From Perkinsus olseni (lineage: Eukaryota; Perkinsozoa; Perkinsida): a stretch of DNA of 34,997 nt. Every line of letters begins with the position of its first letter. The stretch's first letter is position 1. Made by a program: the position numbers and the translations under genes. The stretch covers positions 1-34,997 of the forward strand of contig JABANN010000364.1 of NCBI GenBank assembly GCA_013115125.1, read 5' to 3'. The notes beneath the pieces were generated by a model that worked only from the letters and a program-made list of their open reading frames with translations, was not told the origin of the DNA and ran no database searches. This document shows, piece by piece, positions 1-11,400 of this stretch.

Positions 1-73
<73 letters not shown>
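1..73. repeat. (TAC)n trinucleotide microsatellite
   Basis: An uninterrupted run of about 24 TAC units occupies the left edge of the window and probably continues beyond it. It lies directly upstream of the cyclase gene. One frame through it is open (poly-Leu) and joins the first cyclase exon, but this is more easily read as untranslated DNA. Confidence 0.97.
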
Positions 74-143
74 GGGTGTCTTCTACAACCGAGCTCGACT
101 GGCGTGCGGTCTTCATTCCTTCAGGCACGCGAAATTGGCGAGT

Positions 144-3128
144 ATGGCGGAGAACACAGCCATCAAGATGGTCTTCGCCTTCACCATCCTATTTATATCC
201 TCCATCTACCTATTCAATAATAACACTTCAACCATCTCTGACGTCGGCCTTAATCTGGTTGACTCTCTCTACCGCTACGGAGGTGACCCCAGCCGAGGCG
301 GTGGTCCCGCCGCCATGCCTACCGCTTTAGGTGTGAACCAAGAGACCAAGTTCGGCGTATTAGAGATGCAGAGCCGATTGCTCCTTGCGAGTGTACCGGA
401 TCGTTACATGACAGTAGGAGCGAGTGCAAGGGATCAAACAACGGCCATTTGCGGTATGTGTGGTATTCAGGTTTATTTTCAAATCAGCAGTATTGATGGG
501 CCGTGGGTCGTGGATCGTCTTGACGAGGATGAGTAGGAAGATACTAAGGATCAACGAAGAAGTCGCTCCTGGATAGGTTCGCGAGTAGAAGATTCTACGA
601 TCGCCAGCTACTGCAAGCCGGAGTCGACGACCCTACCGGGCCCAACCCGTCGAGCATGGTATTGGACGTCCGGTCGCTGTGGATCGAGTTCGCCTTTGAC
701 TCGGTAAGAGCAGCGGCGCCAGCAAGATGACATCTTTCTAGAGCTTGTCACAGTATTTGTTTTCTCTTAGATTTTCGCCTTACTTATAGCAACGGTGCTG
801 GTGTTCGTGGCCTCCTTCGTCTTCATGCGAGGCTTCAACCAGATCGGGGTCCTAGTGGTGCACCCATTGCGTAGGCAACGCGGTGCTGGTCAGAGGAGAA
901 TCCTTTGCTGTGCGCAGGTACCATGATAGACCGAATGGAGCAACTGGCAGTGTTCGAGTATGCTGCTGTTGGCAATCACGAGGTGCATGGGTCGACCTAA
1001 GATTCATGGAGTCTCCTCACGCCGCTCTTGTCAGGTCTTTACCGCTCCCGGCTGGAAAGCCCGAGGCGCCATACTTCAGGACGGCGGCGAAACGAACGAG
1101 TTGTCGGCGAGTACGAGTACAGCCCCTACTTCCAAATACGATGGTTGACTCTACCTTGTTCTCAGAGAGTCGTTGCTTGGCCTTCCTCGGTTACGGTGAG
1201 AATAAAAAATCCCGCCTTGGCTACTTCAACGAGGTCACGGAACTGGACCAGAGCCTAACTCGAGTCCAAATGATGATATCGTCCTGGGCCAAGTATTGCC
1301 CTTACGATGTGGTGAGTTATATGCTCAGGAATTGTGGGATGGTTGGTATCTAAGGTCGACCATTGCTCATCTTCAGGTTCGTATGATTCTTCGTACGGGA
1401 GAGGAGGTTGAGCTCGGTGTGGCACCCCAGCAAGTCACGATATTCTTCTCGGATATCGAGTCCTTCACTACGATTTGTGAGAGGCTCGCCCCCAGCCAAG
1501 TGAGATAGCCCGACGCCTTCCTCGTCGCAGTACGCGGTTCAGGTACTCAGATTTCTCTCGACTTACTTCACGCTGGTCAGCGAGATCATCACAGACAACC
1601 AGGGTGGGTAGCGCTGTTGCAAGGGTCTCGAATTTTGAGGCAAGTATCCGAGTTCAGGCACACTATTGGAGTTCCTGGGTGATGGTATATTGGCGGTATG
1701 GAACGCGCCCTTGGCTGTGAGCAACCATGCTGAGCGCTGCCTCACCGCGGCTATGACAATGCAGGTGAGAACCCAGCCAGGCTCGACTATTGTGGAGAAT
1801 TTCTGAGAGAAAAATTCTGTGCATAGAAATTTCTGAAAATTCTGAGGAGGTTTTTTCAATTAGAAATGGGTTTCGCGATGTATCATAAAAATACAGAGCG
1901 CTGCTCAAGGTGGCGAGGAAAGACACGACTTTCCCAGAAGCGGCCGCGCAGCAAGGCATGCACGGTCTTCTTCTGGGGCGTCACGCGCCTACGAGGCGCA
2001 TCCACATTACATACACAGCTCTGAGTGAGCGCCTCGTGTGGCCCCACCATCCGATAGCAGCGCTCGGCGTTGTTCTTACTGCTTCCATGTAACATCGCTA
2101 GCTTGCTCATGAAGATCGTCAGATAGTGTACGCGCTCATTCCAGATTACTCTTGTCCCGTATCTCAGACGATGGTGAATAAGCTGTCTGAAGTGGACCCG
2201 ACGTGGCGGCAGGCACTGGCTACAGTTGACAAGACTACTCTGAAGGTCCGCATGGGCATACACACCGGTAAGGGCGGAGCATCGACGACCAAGTTTTTAA
2301 TGCTGAGTGTAGGTCAATGCTTGGTGGGCAACGTGGGAGCTCCCAGCCGTATGAAGTACGGCCTTCTGGGCGATAAGGTGAATACTGCAAGTCGGCTGGA
2401 GAACTGCAATAAGCGATACGGCACTAGTGTGAGTTCCTGAGAGGCGTGAGGTTCGGTCGGTCTGTTAGCACTTGCTCCCGGATGGGAGATGCCGCTCCTC
2501 GTGTGCAGGTGATTATATCAGAGAGTGTCTGGAGGGAGTCTGGCGTGGCGGACAACTTCGTTTGCCGTCCGCTCGATCGAGTAGCGGTAAAAGGGAAGTC
2601 CGAGGGCTTCACCATCCTCGAGGTAAAACTCCCTTTTCCTGTCTCCGCGATGCGAAACACGCCTGCTCTCCAGAAGTGTTATGTATCTTTTGTTCCTATC
2701 AGGTTCTAAGTTCGAGGTCGGATGCTTCGACACAGCAGTTGGTTCTTGCCGGCCTGCACATCCGGGCACTCGAGGCGTACCGTAATCTCGACTTCCATCG
2801 GGCTGTGGAGCTGCTCGAAGAATCGGAGAAAAGGTGGGAGTTGGTGTGAAGTCCTTCCGAAAATATTAAAAGTTTCATAGGTCTCGATCGATCGGAGAAT
2901 CCTGGCTCGCTGCTAGGCGGTTGCGGGATGAGGCCCTCCACTACGAGGAGAACCCACCTAAGGTGAGCGGAAGCGCCGTTGCCCCCCTCAGACGGCTTCT
3001 TCTCCGTTGCTTGGATATATGATGGAGATTCGTCACTCGAGCGCATTGTGACTTTATTTCAGGAGGGCGAGAGGTGGGATGGCACCACACGACTAGCACA
3101 CAAGTCGTTCGATGACTCTCCCGATTAG
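144..3128 (+). CDS. Membrane class III nucleotidyl (adenylate/guanylate) cyclase, multi-exon
   Basis: Makes a cyclic nucleotide second messenger from ATP or GTP at a membrane. The ATG at 144 opens a protein with a hydrophobic segment near residues 9-24 (FAFTILFISSIYLF). A second lies at about 769-822 (IFALLIATVLVFVASFVF), with a hydrophilic loop between them. The catalytic domain follows over several exons: FFSDIESFT (first metal Asp) near 1441-1480, FLGDGILAVWNAP (second metal Asp) near 1670-1715, then GIHTG joined by a splice to QCLVGNVGAPSRMKYG and GDKVNTASRLE, which holds the transition-state Asn and Arg. A helical tail follows and the stop is TAG at 3126-3128. Introns are 40-60 nt except one of 403 nt (1765-2167). 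Both metal-binding Asp residues are present, so the domain looks active. The position that is Lys in adenylate cyclases is Glu here, as in guanylate cyclases. Exon joins before 1370 are uncertain. Confidence 0.85.
1765..2167 (+). other. Unusually long intron (403 nt) in the cyclase gene
   Basis: It begins GTGAGA directly after the exon ending in TAAMTMQ and ends in TCTCAG before the exon TMVNKLSEVD. It is about eight times longer than neighbouring introns. It starts with an AT-rich, purine-rich stretch (1790-1890) and then turns GC-rich, with GAGGCGC near 1993 and GCGCCTC near 2028 as an inverted pair. No terminal inverted repeats with a target duplication were found, so an inserted element is not proven. 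Confidence 0.6.
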
Positions 3129-3375
3129 CGATGCACTTCGTCCGCATTTACCATCAGTTTGTACAGTTACTCTTATTATTATCATCCTTCTGTAGCATCA
3201 TGATACCCCCTTGCGGGTCTCCAAGTTGAGTAGAGAGTCGCTACAGTCGCAAGCCTGTTCTAGCGGCCCAGTAGTAGTAGGAGGAGATTTGTATCTCACT
3301 TTTATTGCTTTTGCTTTACGCCCTGGTCTTGCGTTTCACGCTCACAACTTTTGATGTGCCCGCTTAGTGTGCTTC

Positions 3376-4918
3376 ATGGCTCGCTACATGTATGGGGGTG
3401 GTGATCGAGGGGGAGTATACGGCGCTGAGGGAAGCGGCACTCCGCCCTCTGCTGCCGACGGCGGCGTGGCGGTCAGCATAATAGAGCAGCTGGAAGTGAA
3501 GCCAACCTTGGGTAAGTTCAATACGGTAGGGCCGTGGTTACACTGTCGAGGAGCTTGTAGGTCACCAGCCGTTGATCCCCCCGAAGACCGAGTTTGCGGG
3601 GAAGTACTCCGCCGTTCGACGCCTCGGCTATGGCACCTTCTCGGAGATCTACTTGGGTGCTGAGATAGGCGCGGGTACGGCAACCGAGCTCGTCCGTATC
3701 GTGCCAGCGTCAACCTTAGATTCCACAGTACCGCCAATCGCTCTGAAAGTAGAGAAACCTCTCCGGTGCGTACCGCGTGTGCTCACCTATGAGGCCAAGG
3801 TCATGCAGTGGCTGAAAAGGCACGACCCCAGTATAGCCATACCACAGGTCTGCTTGGCCCCCATCATTGCCTCTTCGCCAGGCGCTCTAGGCTTAGGTTT
3901 ATTTTCTTGGCACGGACATGGTTATTGTACCGTGGGGGCCTAGTTATCCCACAACGGTCGTCGCTATGCAACTGTGTCCAGGTAGGGTGGCGAAAGCAGC
4001 GTAGGAGGAGTATGGTCACTTCTCAGGAGAGTCCCTCTCGGTTGTGAGAAGGCGCATCGGCAAGTTCTCTCCCTTCAGCTTGGCGGCTTTGGGCCGGGGT
4101 ATGTTGGACACGCTCCATCGCATGCATAAGTAGGTTGACTTTATGCTACTTTTACGACTATAACCGATATCGACGTCACTGTGTCCTCCAGGCTGGGGTA
4201 TATCCATCGAGATGTGAAGCCTTCGAACTGGCTCGTTAGCTCGAGTACGGAGGGTGAGTAGTCGCGGCCAGAGACTCAGCTATTGGAAGCGCAGAATGAA
4301 CTTTACAGATTCGGCCGGCGGCCCGCCTCCAAAATTGGAGTGCCTGCTTATCGATTTTGGCCTGGCCAAGCGAGTGGATGCCACCCATCCCTCAGAGGAG
4401 GACCGAACCATCTACGCTGCAGACGACCAGCCTCCACGTGAGTGTCAGTGCTAGATGTGGTTGTGGACCCCTCAGTTGCCAGGTACCACACAAGCGCACT
4501 CATTCCGTGGCACCACTAACTACGTGTCACCAGGCGGTGGTCATCTCACCTACATCGATGACTATTGGAGCCTTGTCTTCGTGTAAGGGGATCGGTGCTT
4601 GTGTAGGGGCGGAAGAAGTCGCGAGCGTAGGTTCCTCGATTTGGCTCTGGGCGGCTTGCCTTGGAAGTCTCTGGAGCGTACTAGTAGTGACGAGATTGGC
4701 AGTTCCGGCGAGCCTTTGACGCAGCGGGAGAAGGTTGCTGAGGTAGTGGCTGTTCCGAAGGATAGAAGAACGAGGAAGAGATGTTGTTGTGAATTCAGAT
4801 AAAGCGGGACCTGGTACGATATGCTACCTACCGAGCCAAGGATTCCCCTGCTCTAGCGTGCTTCGGTAAGCCAACAGCTGCGGGCTCGGAAGATGGTACT
4901 AGTCGCGTTGGGATTTGA
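3376..4918 (+). CDS. Casein kinase 1 / TTBK-like Ser/Thr protein kinase
   Basis: Transfers phosphate from ATP to Ser/Thr on proteins. After a short Gly-rich N-terminus (start ATG 3376) come the glycine loop GYGTFSEIYLG (about 3625-3657), the VAIK-type lysine in ALKVEK (about 3740), the catalytic loop YIHRDVKPSNWLV (about 4199-4240), LIDFGLAKRV (about 4346-4375), FRGTTNYVSP in place of the APE motif (about 4503-4533), and DDYWSL then LGGLPWKSL (4557-4675). HRDVKPSNxL and FRGTxxYxS are typical of the CK1 superfamily, closest to tau-tubulin kinase-like members. At least seven short introns are needed. The last exon encodes IKRDLVRYATYRAK and stops at TGA 4916-4918. The C-lobe end is shorter than in most CK1 kinases, so the last helices may be lost or a 3' exon missed. 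The intron near 3850-4030 is the least certain. Confidence 0.82.
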
Positions 4919-5017
4919 AGTCGGCTCTCACTCAGAGGAACCATATCGGTGTCTTATTCATGCTGAGTTATGTTACGTATTTTATGGTATTGTAATAAAT
5001 TGATCGTAGTAAATTCG

Positions 5018-6782
5018 ATGTATTTTTCTATGAAGGTTGAAATGCAGAAGATCGTAGGCGTGGATTTCTCATCCTTCGCGGATAAGGTGAACTATTCATA
5101 GCCCCGTTATTGCCTTCGTAGTATTCAGCCAGGATGTTTTACTCTATTCAGCGGGCCCCCGAGTATCCTCATTGCCGCAGAAGTCCAGCCCGCCGGCTGA
5201 GGTCTTCGAATCCGTACCAACGGAGCTCCTCGAGCTGGTGAGATCACTCCTGCCCTCTGCCACAGCCGGCGTATCCTAAGCTCATCTTCAGGTTGCCTTG
5301 GTGGATGTCGCGTCGTCTCGCGTTGTGTCCATGGCGGGCTCGGGAGGGGAGGATGCTGCGGCCAAGGCAGCGGCCACGCTGATGGACGGTTTATACAAGA
5401 CCATGGATGGTGAGGGCTCCGGCCTTCCTGCCTCGCGAAGTTTATGTTGTCAGATATCCTCCTGCGGCTGCTGAATCGCCTGGGGAGGGGCACTACTACC
5501 GACCCTGTGGCGATTGCCGAGAGGGTGCATGGCGAGCTGATGGTGCAGAACCCTTTGGTAGGAGAGGAAGGAGTGTATGCTTGCGGTACTCCCACCTCGC
5601 AGGCCCCGCCACCGCCAGTACACCATTCTAGGAGATCCACAGCGAGTAACTCAGCCTCATCCATGGAAGACGGAAGTGACCGGTCCCGAGAGAGGGTAGG
5701 TTGGTCAGGTGTTCGGCAGCTGTCGGGAGTTTCAGTCTCGCTTCCCTCGGCAGTCCCACGGCCCACCACCGCCACTGACGAGCCCGAGCGACCTCACAGA
5801 TGACGTTACTCTGGTCCCTGCCGATACCATCATCAAGTGCCTAGGTAAGCGAAGGGAGACCGTAGTAGGGGGAGGCGATCGCTCCTGCTCAGCTGAGGAC
5901 TATCGAGCATCAGTGGACGGCCGCCTCGATCACGTCTTGGACCGAGTCATTACGACCGATCGGGTGCCTGGCGTGCTGCGGCGGCACGACGTGGAGATCG
6001 AGTTGACCGACAAGTAGGCGACTTCCCTTCCGGTGGTCCATCCACTGAGCAATCAGGTTATCGCGCGACAATGTCCGGCTAATGTGTGCATTGTTCCAAG
6101 CCCAAGATCTGAGTAATATCGGAAAGATGGAGCTCGAAGACCACGGCCAGTAGGACTCCGAGGCCGTTCTCGCGAGGCCTGCAGCATTGGTCAGGCCCCT
6201 CTGTCTGTGGTATCTCTTCCGAGGCTCGTGTCCGTTGGGGGAGTCCTGTCCGTTGAAGCACCCGCAGGCCTTGCAGTGGGGCACCGAGCCTGGCAAGCAA
6301 GCCAGTCGGCTGTGCGCAGACCAGATACTAACAGGTGGGCTCAGTCGGTGGGGGCGGGTGGAAGATACGAGGAATCTTAGGTCGATGCAGGGATCCGATG
6401 AGATGCACGAGAGTGCACAAACTCGGGGCAGAGGAAGTTGAAGATTATGTAAGAATCGTAGAGGGCTTGCGGTCGTCGAAGAGCATCTCCTCAGTTGATG
6501 ACGGGTCGGATACCTCGGAAAGAGGGGGCGAGTCTTCCAGAGCCGGTGCTGCGGCCGCCACCGCCGTTCTTCCCGCACATGCCTCCCAAGCGAAAACGTA
6601 AGGGTCGCTGCTGGTCACCGGGCAAGGCAGGCGTGCTGTGGTCAGGTAGCGGCTCCTATGCAGCATACCATCATCAACAGCAGCAACAGCAGCAGCAGCA
6701 GATGCAGGGGTATGGTGGTGCCCCCGGGATGGGTGGGCCGTGGGGGGGAGGGCCGCAGTACGGTCATAAAGGACGGAGCTGA
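5018..6782 (+). CDS. Tandem CCCH zinc-finger RNA-binding protein (tristetraprolin-type spacing)
   Basis: Probably binds AU-rich or similar single-stranded RNA and acts in mRNA turnover or translation. After splicing, two C-x8-C-x5-C-x3-H fingers appear. The first is CLWYLFRGSCPLGESCPLKH (about 6201-6260). The second, beginning CADQILTGR and ending CRDPMRCTRVH, is cut by an intron starting at GTGGGC near 6335. The 17-residue linker is close to the 18 of tristetraprolin. N-terminal to the fingers are helical, Ser/Pro-rich low-complexity stretches. The C-terminus has a Pro-rich run, a basic PPKRKR patch, a nine-Gln run (6675-6701) and a Gly/Met-rich tail, ending at TGA 6780-6782. ATGs at 5018 and 5030 are both in frame; I take the first. 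About nine introns of 30-60 nt are needed, all GT-AG. Confidence 0.82.
6675..6701 (+). repeat. CAG/CAA repeat coding polyglutamine
   Basis: Nine consecutive CAA or CAG codons in the last exon of the CCCH zinc-finger gene. The mix of CAA and CAG suggests a fairly stable tract. Confidence 0.9.
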
Positions 6783-6842
6783 TTTCACTGTCTCTGGTTG
6801 TTGAGCTAAGTATACGTTAATTGGTTCATACTAGATTCACCG

Positions 6843-8280
6843 ATGACTATTCTATCCACGCTCCAACCTAGGATACGCAGCATTGTCCCACTGCGCTCCT
6901 TATCACGACAACTGCCACTGCGGCGGTTTTACTCTGCAGTAAGCGAGGCGGGTGCCACAGCCGGGAACGGAGGACGAAGGGCAGCTGGCGGAGGCGGCGA
7001 GCTGCTGTTGGGAGTGTCGATGGGCAAGCTGTTCGTTGGGTAGGATTCCCTCCGCTTCGGACCTTTTACGAACGCCGCGGAGGCAGGTACGCCGTGCTTG
7101 ACTTCGATACGAAAGGCCCGGTTAAATTCGGGCTTATAGATGTGCGGGACTTCACGGATGTAGGTGGGCGCATTTCGAAGAAGGGCCCGAATGCCCAGAC
7201 TGGGACTCGCAGTCTGACAGTCTGAGTATCCTGAGTCTGTAACAGTGACTGGGCAGTCTAGTCCCTAGGTGCATCAGCGTGCCGATCAAGTGACTTCAGC
7301 TCTGCGGGCTGTGAAGGAAGAGAGGGAGGCGGAAGTGAGAGTGGTGGATGCCCCTTCGTCAACCCTCAGTGGTGCCTGCCAGTTTGCCGCTGATCACCCG
7401 GAGGCAGCAGCAGCAGTGCAGTGGCATATAGGCTATCAAGAGCATCTGCATGGCTTCCCGCATAAGCCAGGGGCGACACAGCGGAAGTACTTGGATGGGT
7501 TGAAGCTCCACGGTAGGAGGGGGAGTCAGCCTAGCTGGGATTCGAGGTCCGGAAGTTTAGGTATCGTCCAACATGATTTACATAGAGTATTTAACCAGCC
7601 GGGGGTCGAACCTCCGCGGGTTAAGATATTCCCGGTTGCTAGTCGAGTGGCCCGACGGTTCATGGTGGGCATACCGAGCACACTGCACGAGGTGGTAACG
7701 GTAATTCCTTCAGGGTGTTGACAATGTCGGGCAGCCATCCAGACTTGAGCTACATAAGATGGCTGTGGAGGAGGTACCAGCATGGCTCCCCTGGCCTGCT
7801 TCAAGATCTCTACCCCCTCCTCGCTGTAGATTCCGGACTTCCCGTCCCTGTACCACCAGAACGGTCAGCTGAATGAGTGCGTGTACTACATGTCGGATGC
7901 TTGGGCAGTGGCAGCCTACACCAAGCAGCTTGTACAGGTATCGCCGCTGCTGCTGATTACTGGTGTGACTGAGGTGGGCCCTCAGGCTGCGCGCTTCCAA
8001 GCTGACACTGCGGCGTTCGACCGTATGAAGGCTAGTGTGATGAAGAACAACAAGCACATCAAGGAGCTCATCGAGGCCAGGGACGCCGCCAAGACCAGGA
8101 GAATCGCCCGGGACCTTGACGACGTGGGCGCCCTGCCGCAGCACGCTTGCCTTGTACAGTGGTCCTCGGTAGGTCATAAACAGCCGAGTGGAGAAGCTGG
8201 CGACGGACATGTGGATGAAATCCCGACGGAAGGCGGAAAGGGCGGCCGAGAGATCGGAGGAAGTGGGCGCCAATTGGTGA
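6843..8280 (+). CDS. Organellar RNase H-fold protein, Holliday-junction-resolvase-like
   Basis: The N-terminus from ATG 6843 is rich in Arg, Ser and Leu without acidic residues (MTILSTLQPRIRSIVPLRSL), as in a mitochondrial presequence. After an intron at 7040-7086 comes GYAVLDFDTKGPVKFGLIDV, like the first two strands and first catalytic Asp of RuvC/Cce1/YqgF-type nucleases. VVDAPSSTLSG (about 7345) could carry the second acidic residue. LNECVYYMSDAWAVAAY (about 7870-7920) resembles the C-terminal helix with the last acidic residue. The layout fits a branched-DNA nuclease of mitochondrial DNA, but the family assignment comes from fold-like motifs only. An intron from ATG|GTGGGC to TTCAG|GGT near 7665-7713 keeps the frame. 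The 3' end is uncertain: a Lys/Arg/Glu-rich tail ends either at TGA 8278-8280 or at TAG 8331-8333. Confidence 0.6.
7194..7266 (+). repeat. Degenerate CAGTCTG-type short repeats inside an intron
   Basis: The 3' half of the second intron of the resolvase-like gene holds several imperfect copies of CAGTCTG/GAGTCTG and their reverse CAGACTG, about 8-15 bp apart. The intron spans about 7160-7268, roughly twice the usual local length. Confidence 0.6.
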
Positions 8281-8402
8281 TCCGTTTCAGCGTGCGCATG
8301 TTTCCGCTTCTGGTGAGCGTGCTGGGTTTGTAGTCGTTAATTTGAATTCTTCAAAGAGTTTGCTGGTCGTCCTCTGCCCTCCCTGTTCTCCTAGCGTGGC
8401 CG

Positions 8403-11400
8403 ATGGATCAGCTCATACCGGTCATTAACAGACTGCAGGACCTCCTCTCAACAGTCGGGCTGCATGTGACGCTCGACCTACCACAGCTGGCTGTGGTGGG
8501 CTGCCAGAGTGTCGGCAAGACCAGTGTAGGGCTACACCCTTGCCGTGTGGGCAGCATCAGATGGGCAGGTCCTTGAGGCCCTCGTTGGAAGGGACTTCCT
8601 CCCACGAGGCACTGGTATCGTGACTCGAAGGCCCCTCATCTTACAGTTGCGCAACACGACCAAGGACCAAGTTGTTGGTCCTACTATCAAGGCGGGTACG
8701 GTAGAATAAGGTGCTCCCTCGTCTTGATCTCTCCTGTGGCCGTAGGCAGCGGCGGCGGTGGCGACAAGACTGCTAAGGAGTGGGGGGAGTTCAGTCACTG
8801 TCCGAATAAGAAGTGAGTGTCGACTGGAATGGTGGTGCACGCGGATAAGGCGGGTCGGGCTTTTCCCTGATCATCCATGGGGACCCCCCGTCCCTGCCCT
8901 CCTTCGACGATGGACTCATGATCCCGTAGTTGGCACGAACTCCAGGGTCGTAGTTGCAGGAGCGCGGGGTCAGGTTCTCGGACTTCGCTGAGATCCGCCG
9001 GGAGATACAGGAGGACACGGAACGCTTGTGTGGAGCGTCCAAGGGGGTCAGCCCTGAACCCATCTGCTTGAAGATCTTCTCGCCTTACGTGATTGGTGAG
9101 TGCGGTCCAACCTTATCCGTGTTGAACCATGGTCGACCTTAGATTTGACCCTGATCGATCTGCCTGGAATAACGAAAGTCCCGGTGGGAGATCAGCCCTT
9201 GGACGTCGAGGCTAGAATCAAGGACATGGTCCTGTCCTACATTTCCAAGCCCAACTGCATCATCCTGGCTGGTGGGAAGATGCTCCTCTTCCGCTGCGTG
9301 AAGTGCCGCTCCCTCAGTGACGGCTGCGAACACTGACTTGGCCAATAGCGACTCTCTGCAGCTAGCTCGGCAGGTGAGGGAGGGGCGACCGGGGAAGGTA
9401 AGCACCCCCCTGCTCAAGGTGGACCCCTCCGGCGACCGAACCATGGGAGTCATCACCAAGATGGACTGCATGGACGAGGGCACCGACGCACTTGACATGA
9501 TCAACGGCAAGGTCATTAGAGCGGCCTTAGGCGGGCCTTTGTCTTCTCCCTCCTGCCCCGTGGCCTCCGTGTGATGGAGCTGTTTCCCCTCAGGTGTATC
9601 CACTGCGGCAGGGTTACGTTGGTGTGGTATGCCGCTCCCAGAAGGATATACAAAGCGGCGTCACCATTCGAGAGAGCATCAAAAACGAGGAGGCCTTCTT
9701 CAAAAAGCACGAGGCTTACCGGTGGGTCCTCGCGACCTCTCGTCAACCTCATCAGGGTTCATCCCTACGTCTTTGTGAAGAGAATGATGAGGGTCACTTG
9801 CTTCCGGAGAGGCTCTCTCGCCGAGTCCGATCTGATTACACGCTGTCGGCTCCCTCAGGCACATAGCAGCCCATTGCGGTACAGCCTACATGGCTCGGCA
9901 GCTCCATCGTATCCTCATGACCCACATTAGAGAGGCCCTCCCAGGGCTGAGGGATCGAGTAGATCAGCTACGTCTGGCGGCGGTGGGGAGAGGCCTTCTG
10001 ATAGGTCAATGCCATGCTACACGAACATGAGCAGGAGATGGCTGACTATGGCAATGATCTGAGCGGCGGAATGCTAGACCATACGCAAGTATCCAGAGCT
10101 TCTGGGAGCTCCTCGCGCGCGAGGGTTCATCGCGTTGTTACCCTTTGCTGCAATCAGGCCGGTAACGTCTTGCTGCAGCTGTTCACGAGGTTCTCTCGCT
10201 GTTTTGCGGACTGCATTGAAGGCCGCAACAACTCCAACCGTCATGACATCATCGACGGTGCTCCCCTTTCGGCCATCGTGGTGAGCTGCTGCTCGGACCC
10301 CCTCCTCCTCGGAGCCATAACACCTCTCAGGGAGGCGCGAGGATCCACTACATCTTCTTCGACGTCTTCGGAGCTGCAGTGAACCAGTTCGACCCGTTCG
10401 ATGGTCTCACTGACCATGACATCAGGACCAGCATACGCAACGCCAATGGTCCCAAGAGCCCTCTTTTCGTCCCGGAGGTGCAACAATCCGTGCATTCCCA
10501 GCCTTGTAGTGTACCCTACGTCAGGCAGCATTTGAGACCCTTGTGAAGGGGCAAATTAACAAGTTGCTGTCGCCCTCTTTGCAGTGTGCTGAGCTCGTCC
10601 ATGCGGAGCTGACCAAGTGCCTCAGTGTCACCATTCGCTCCATCCCGGAGTTTCGGCGGTACGGCCAATCCCCTTCTGATGGAAAGCCCTTTGTGATGAG
10701 CGTTAGGTTCGACAAATTGCGGGCCCGAGTGTACGACGTGGTCCGCTCAGTTCTAGCCTCCTGCTTAGCACCAACCAAGGAGATGATACGTAACCTCATC
10801 AGGATCGAGACCGGCTACATCAATACCAATCACCCTGACTTCATCGGAGGCTCGAGGGCCATCAGTGCGTGTAAGCTGCAGCACTACTGGAAGTGGCGCG
10901 TACTGGCCTCGGGGCCTCTGGCTGTTTCTAAGTTCCTACAACGTTTTCTAGTGTCTTGCAACATCTGTGAGTCCAATGCTCTGCTCACCACCATTCAACG
11001 CGCAGCTGAATGGCCGAGCGTGTACAGAAGACGGTCGGCCATTCAGCTGTATTTGAATGCGCACGATGTGATTCTTGAAAGCATAAGGCCGACGACGGTC
11101 CTCTTCTTGAGGATGGTATCGTGCCTTATCGAGGCGTTGGCTTGGAGGGAGAGGGCGATGATGATGACGCTGTGAATTTATGCGAGGTTCCATGGCATAT
11201 TCCTCGGAGAGCCCTCGTTATGCGCTGGACGCCACAGCAGCAGCAGGATTCCATTTCTCCAAGGGGGATCCGCCCATGTCCGCGATGGACCCACCCCCAT
11301 CACTGTAAGGCCTCGGCATCATACACCACCACCTGGCCTTCCTACTAGGTCCGAGTGTGGTAGTACAGCTCCTGATGGATCACAGCCGCCAACGGTCGCC

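Noticed and set aside
1-143. Extension of the cyclase frame into the microsatellite as poly-Leu
   Set aside because: The frame is open to the edge, but the ATG at 144 directly precedes a membrane anchor and a poly-Leu leader from a TAC repeat is implausible.
5696-5719. Apparent 24-nt intron in the CCCH gene
   Set aside because: Its length is a multiple of three and does not reach the frame used downstream. A 40-nt intron (5696-5735) ending TTTCAG does.
5125-5775. Long minus-strand open frame (216 codons)
   Set aside because: It lies antisense to spliced CCCH-gene exons; composition and lack of domains mark it as a shadow of plus-strand coding.
5910-6578. Minus-strand open frame of 222 codons
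   Set aside because: It covers the complement of the two CCCH fingers, which are clearly the coding strand.
7692-7713. Apparent 19- or 22-nt intron in the resolvase-like gene
   Set aside because: A normal 49-nt intron starting at the GTGGGC after ATG (about 7665) and ending at the same TTCAG keeps the frame equally well, so no ultrashort intron is needed.
7710-8273. Minus-strand open frame of 187 codons
   Set aside because: Antisense to the resolvase-like gene exons, with no domain or signal of its own.
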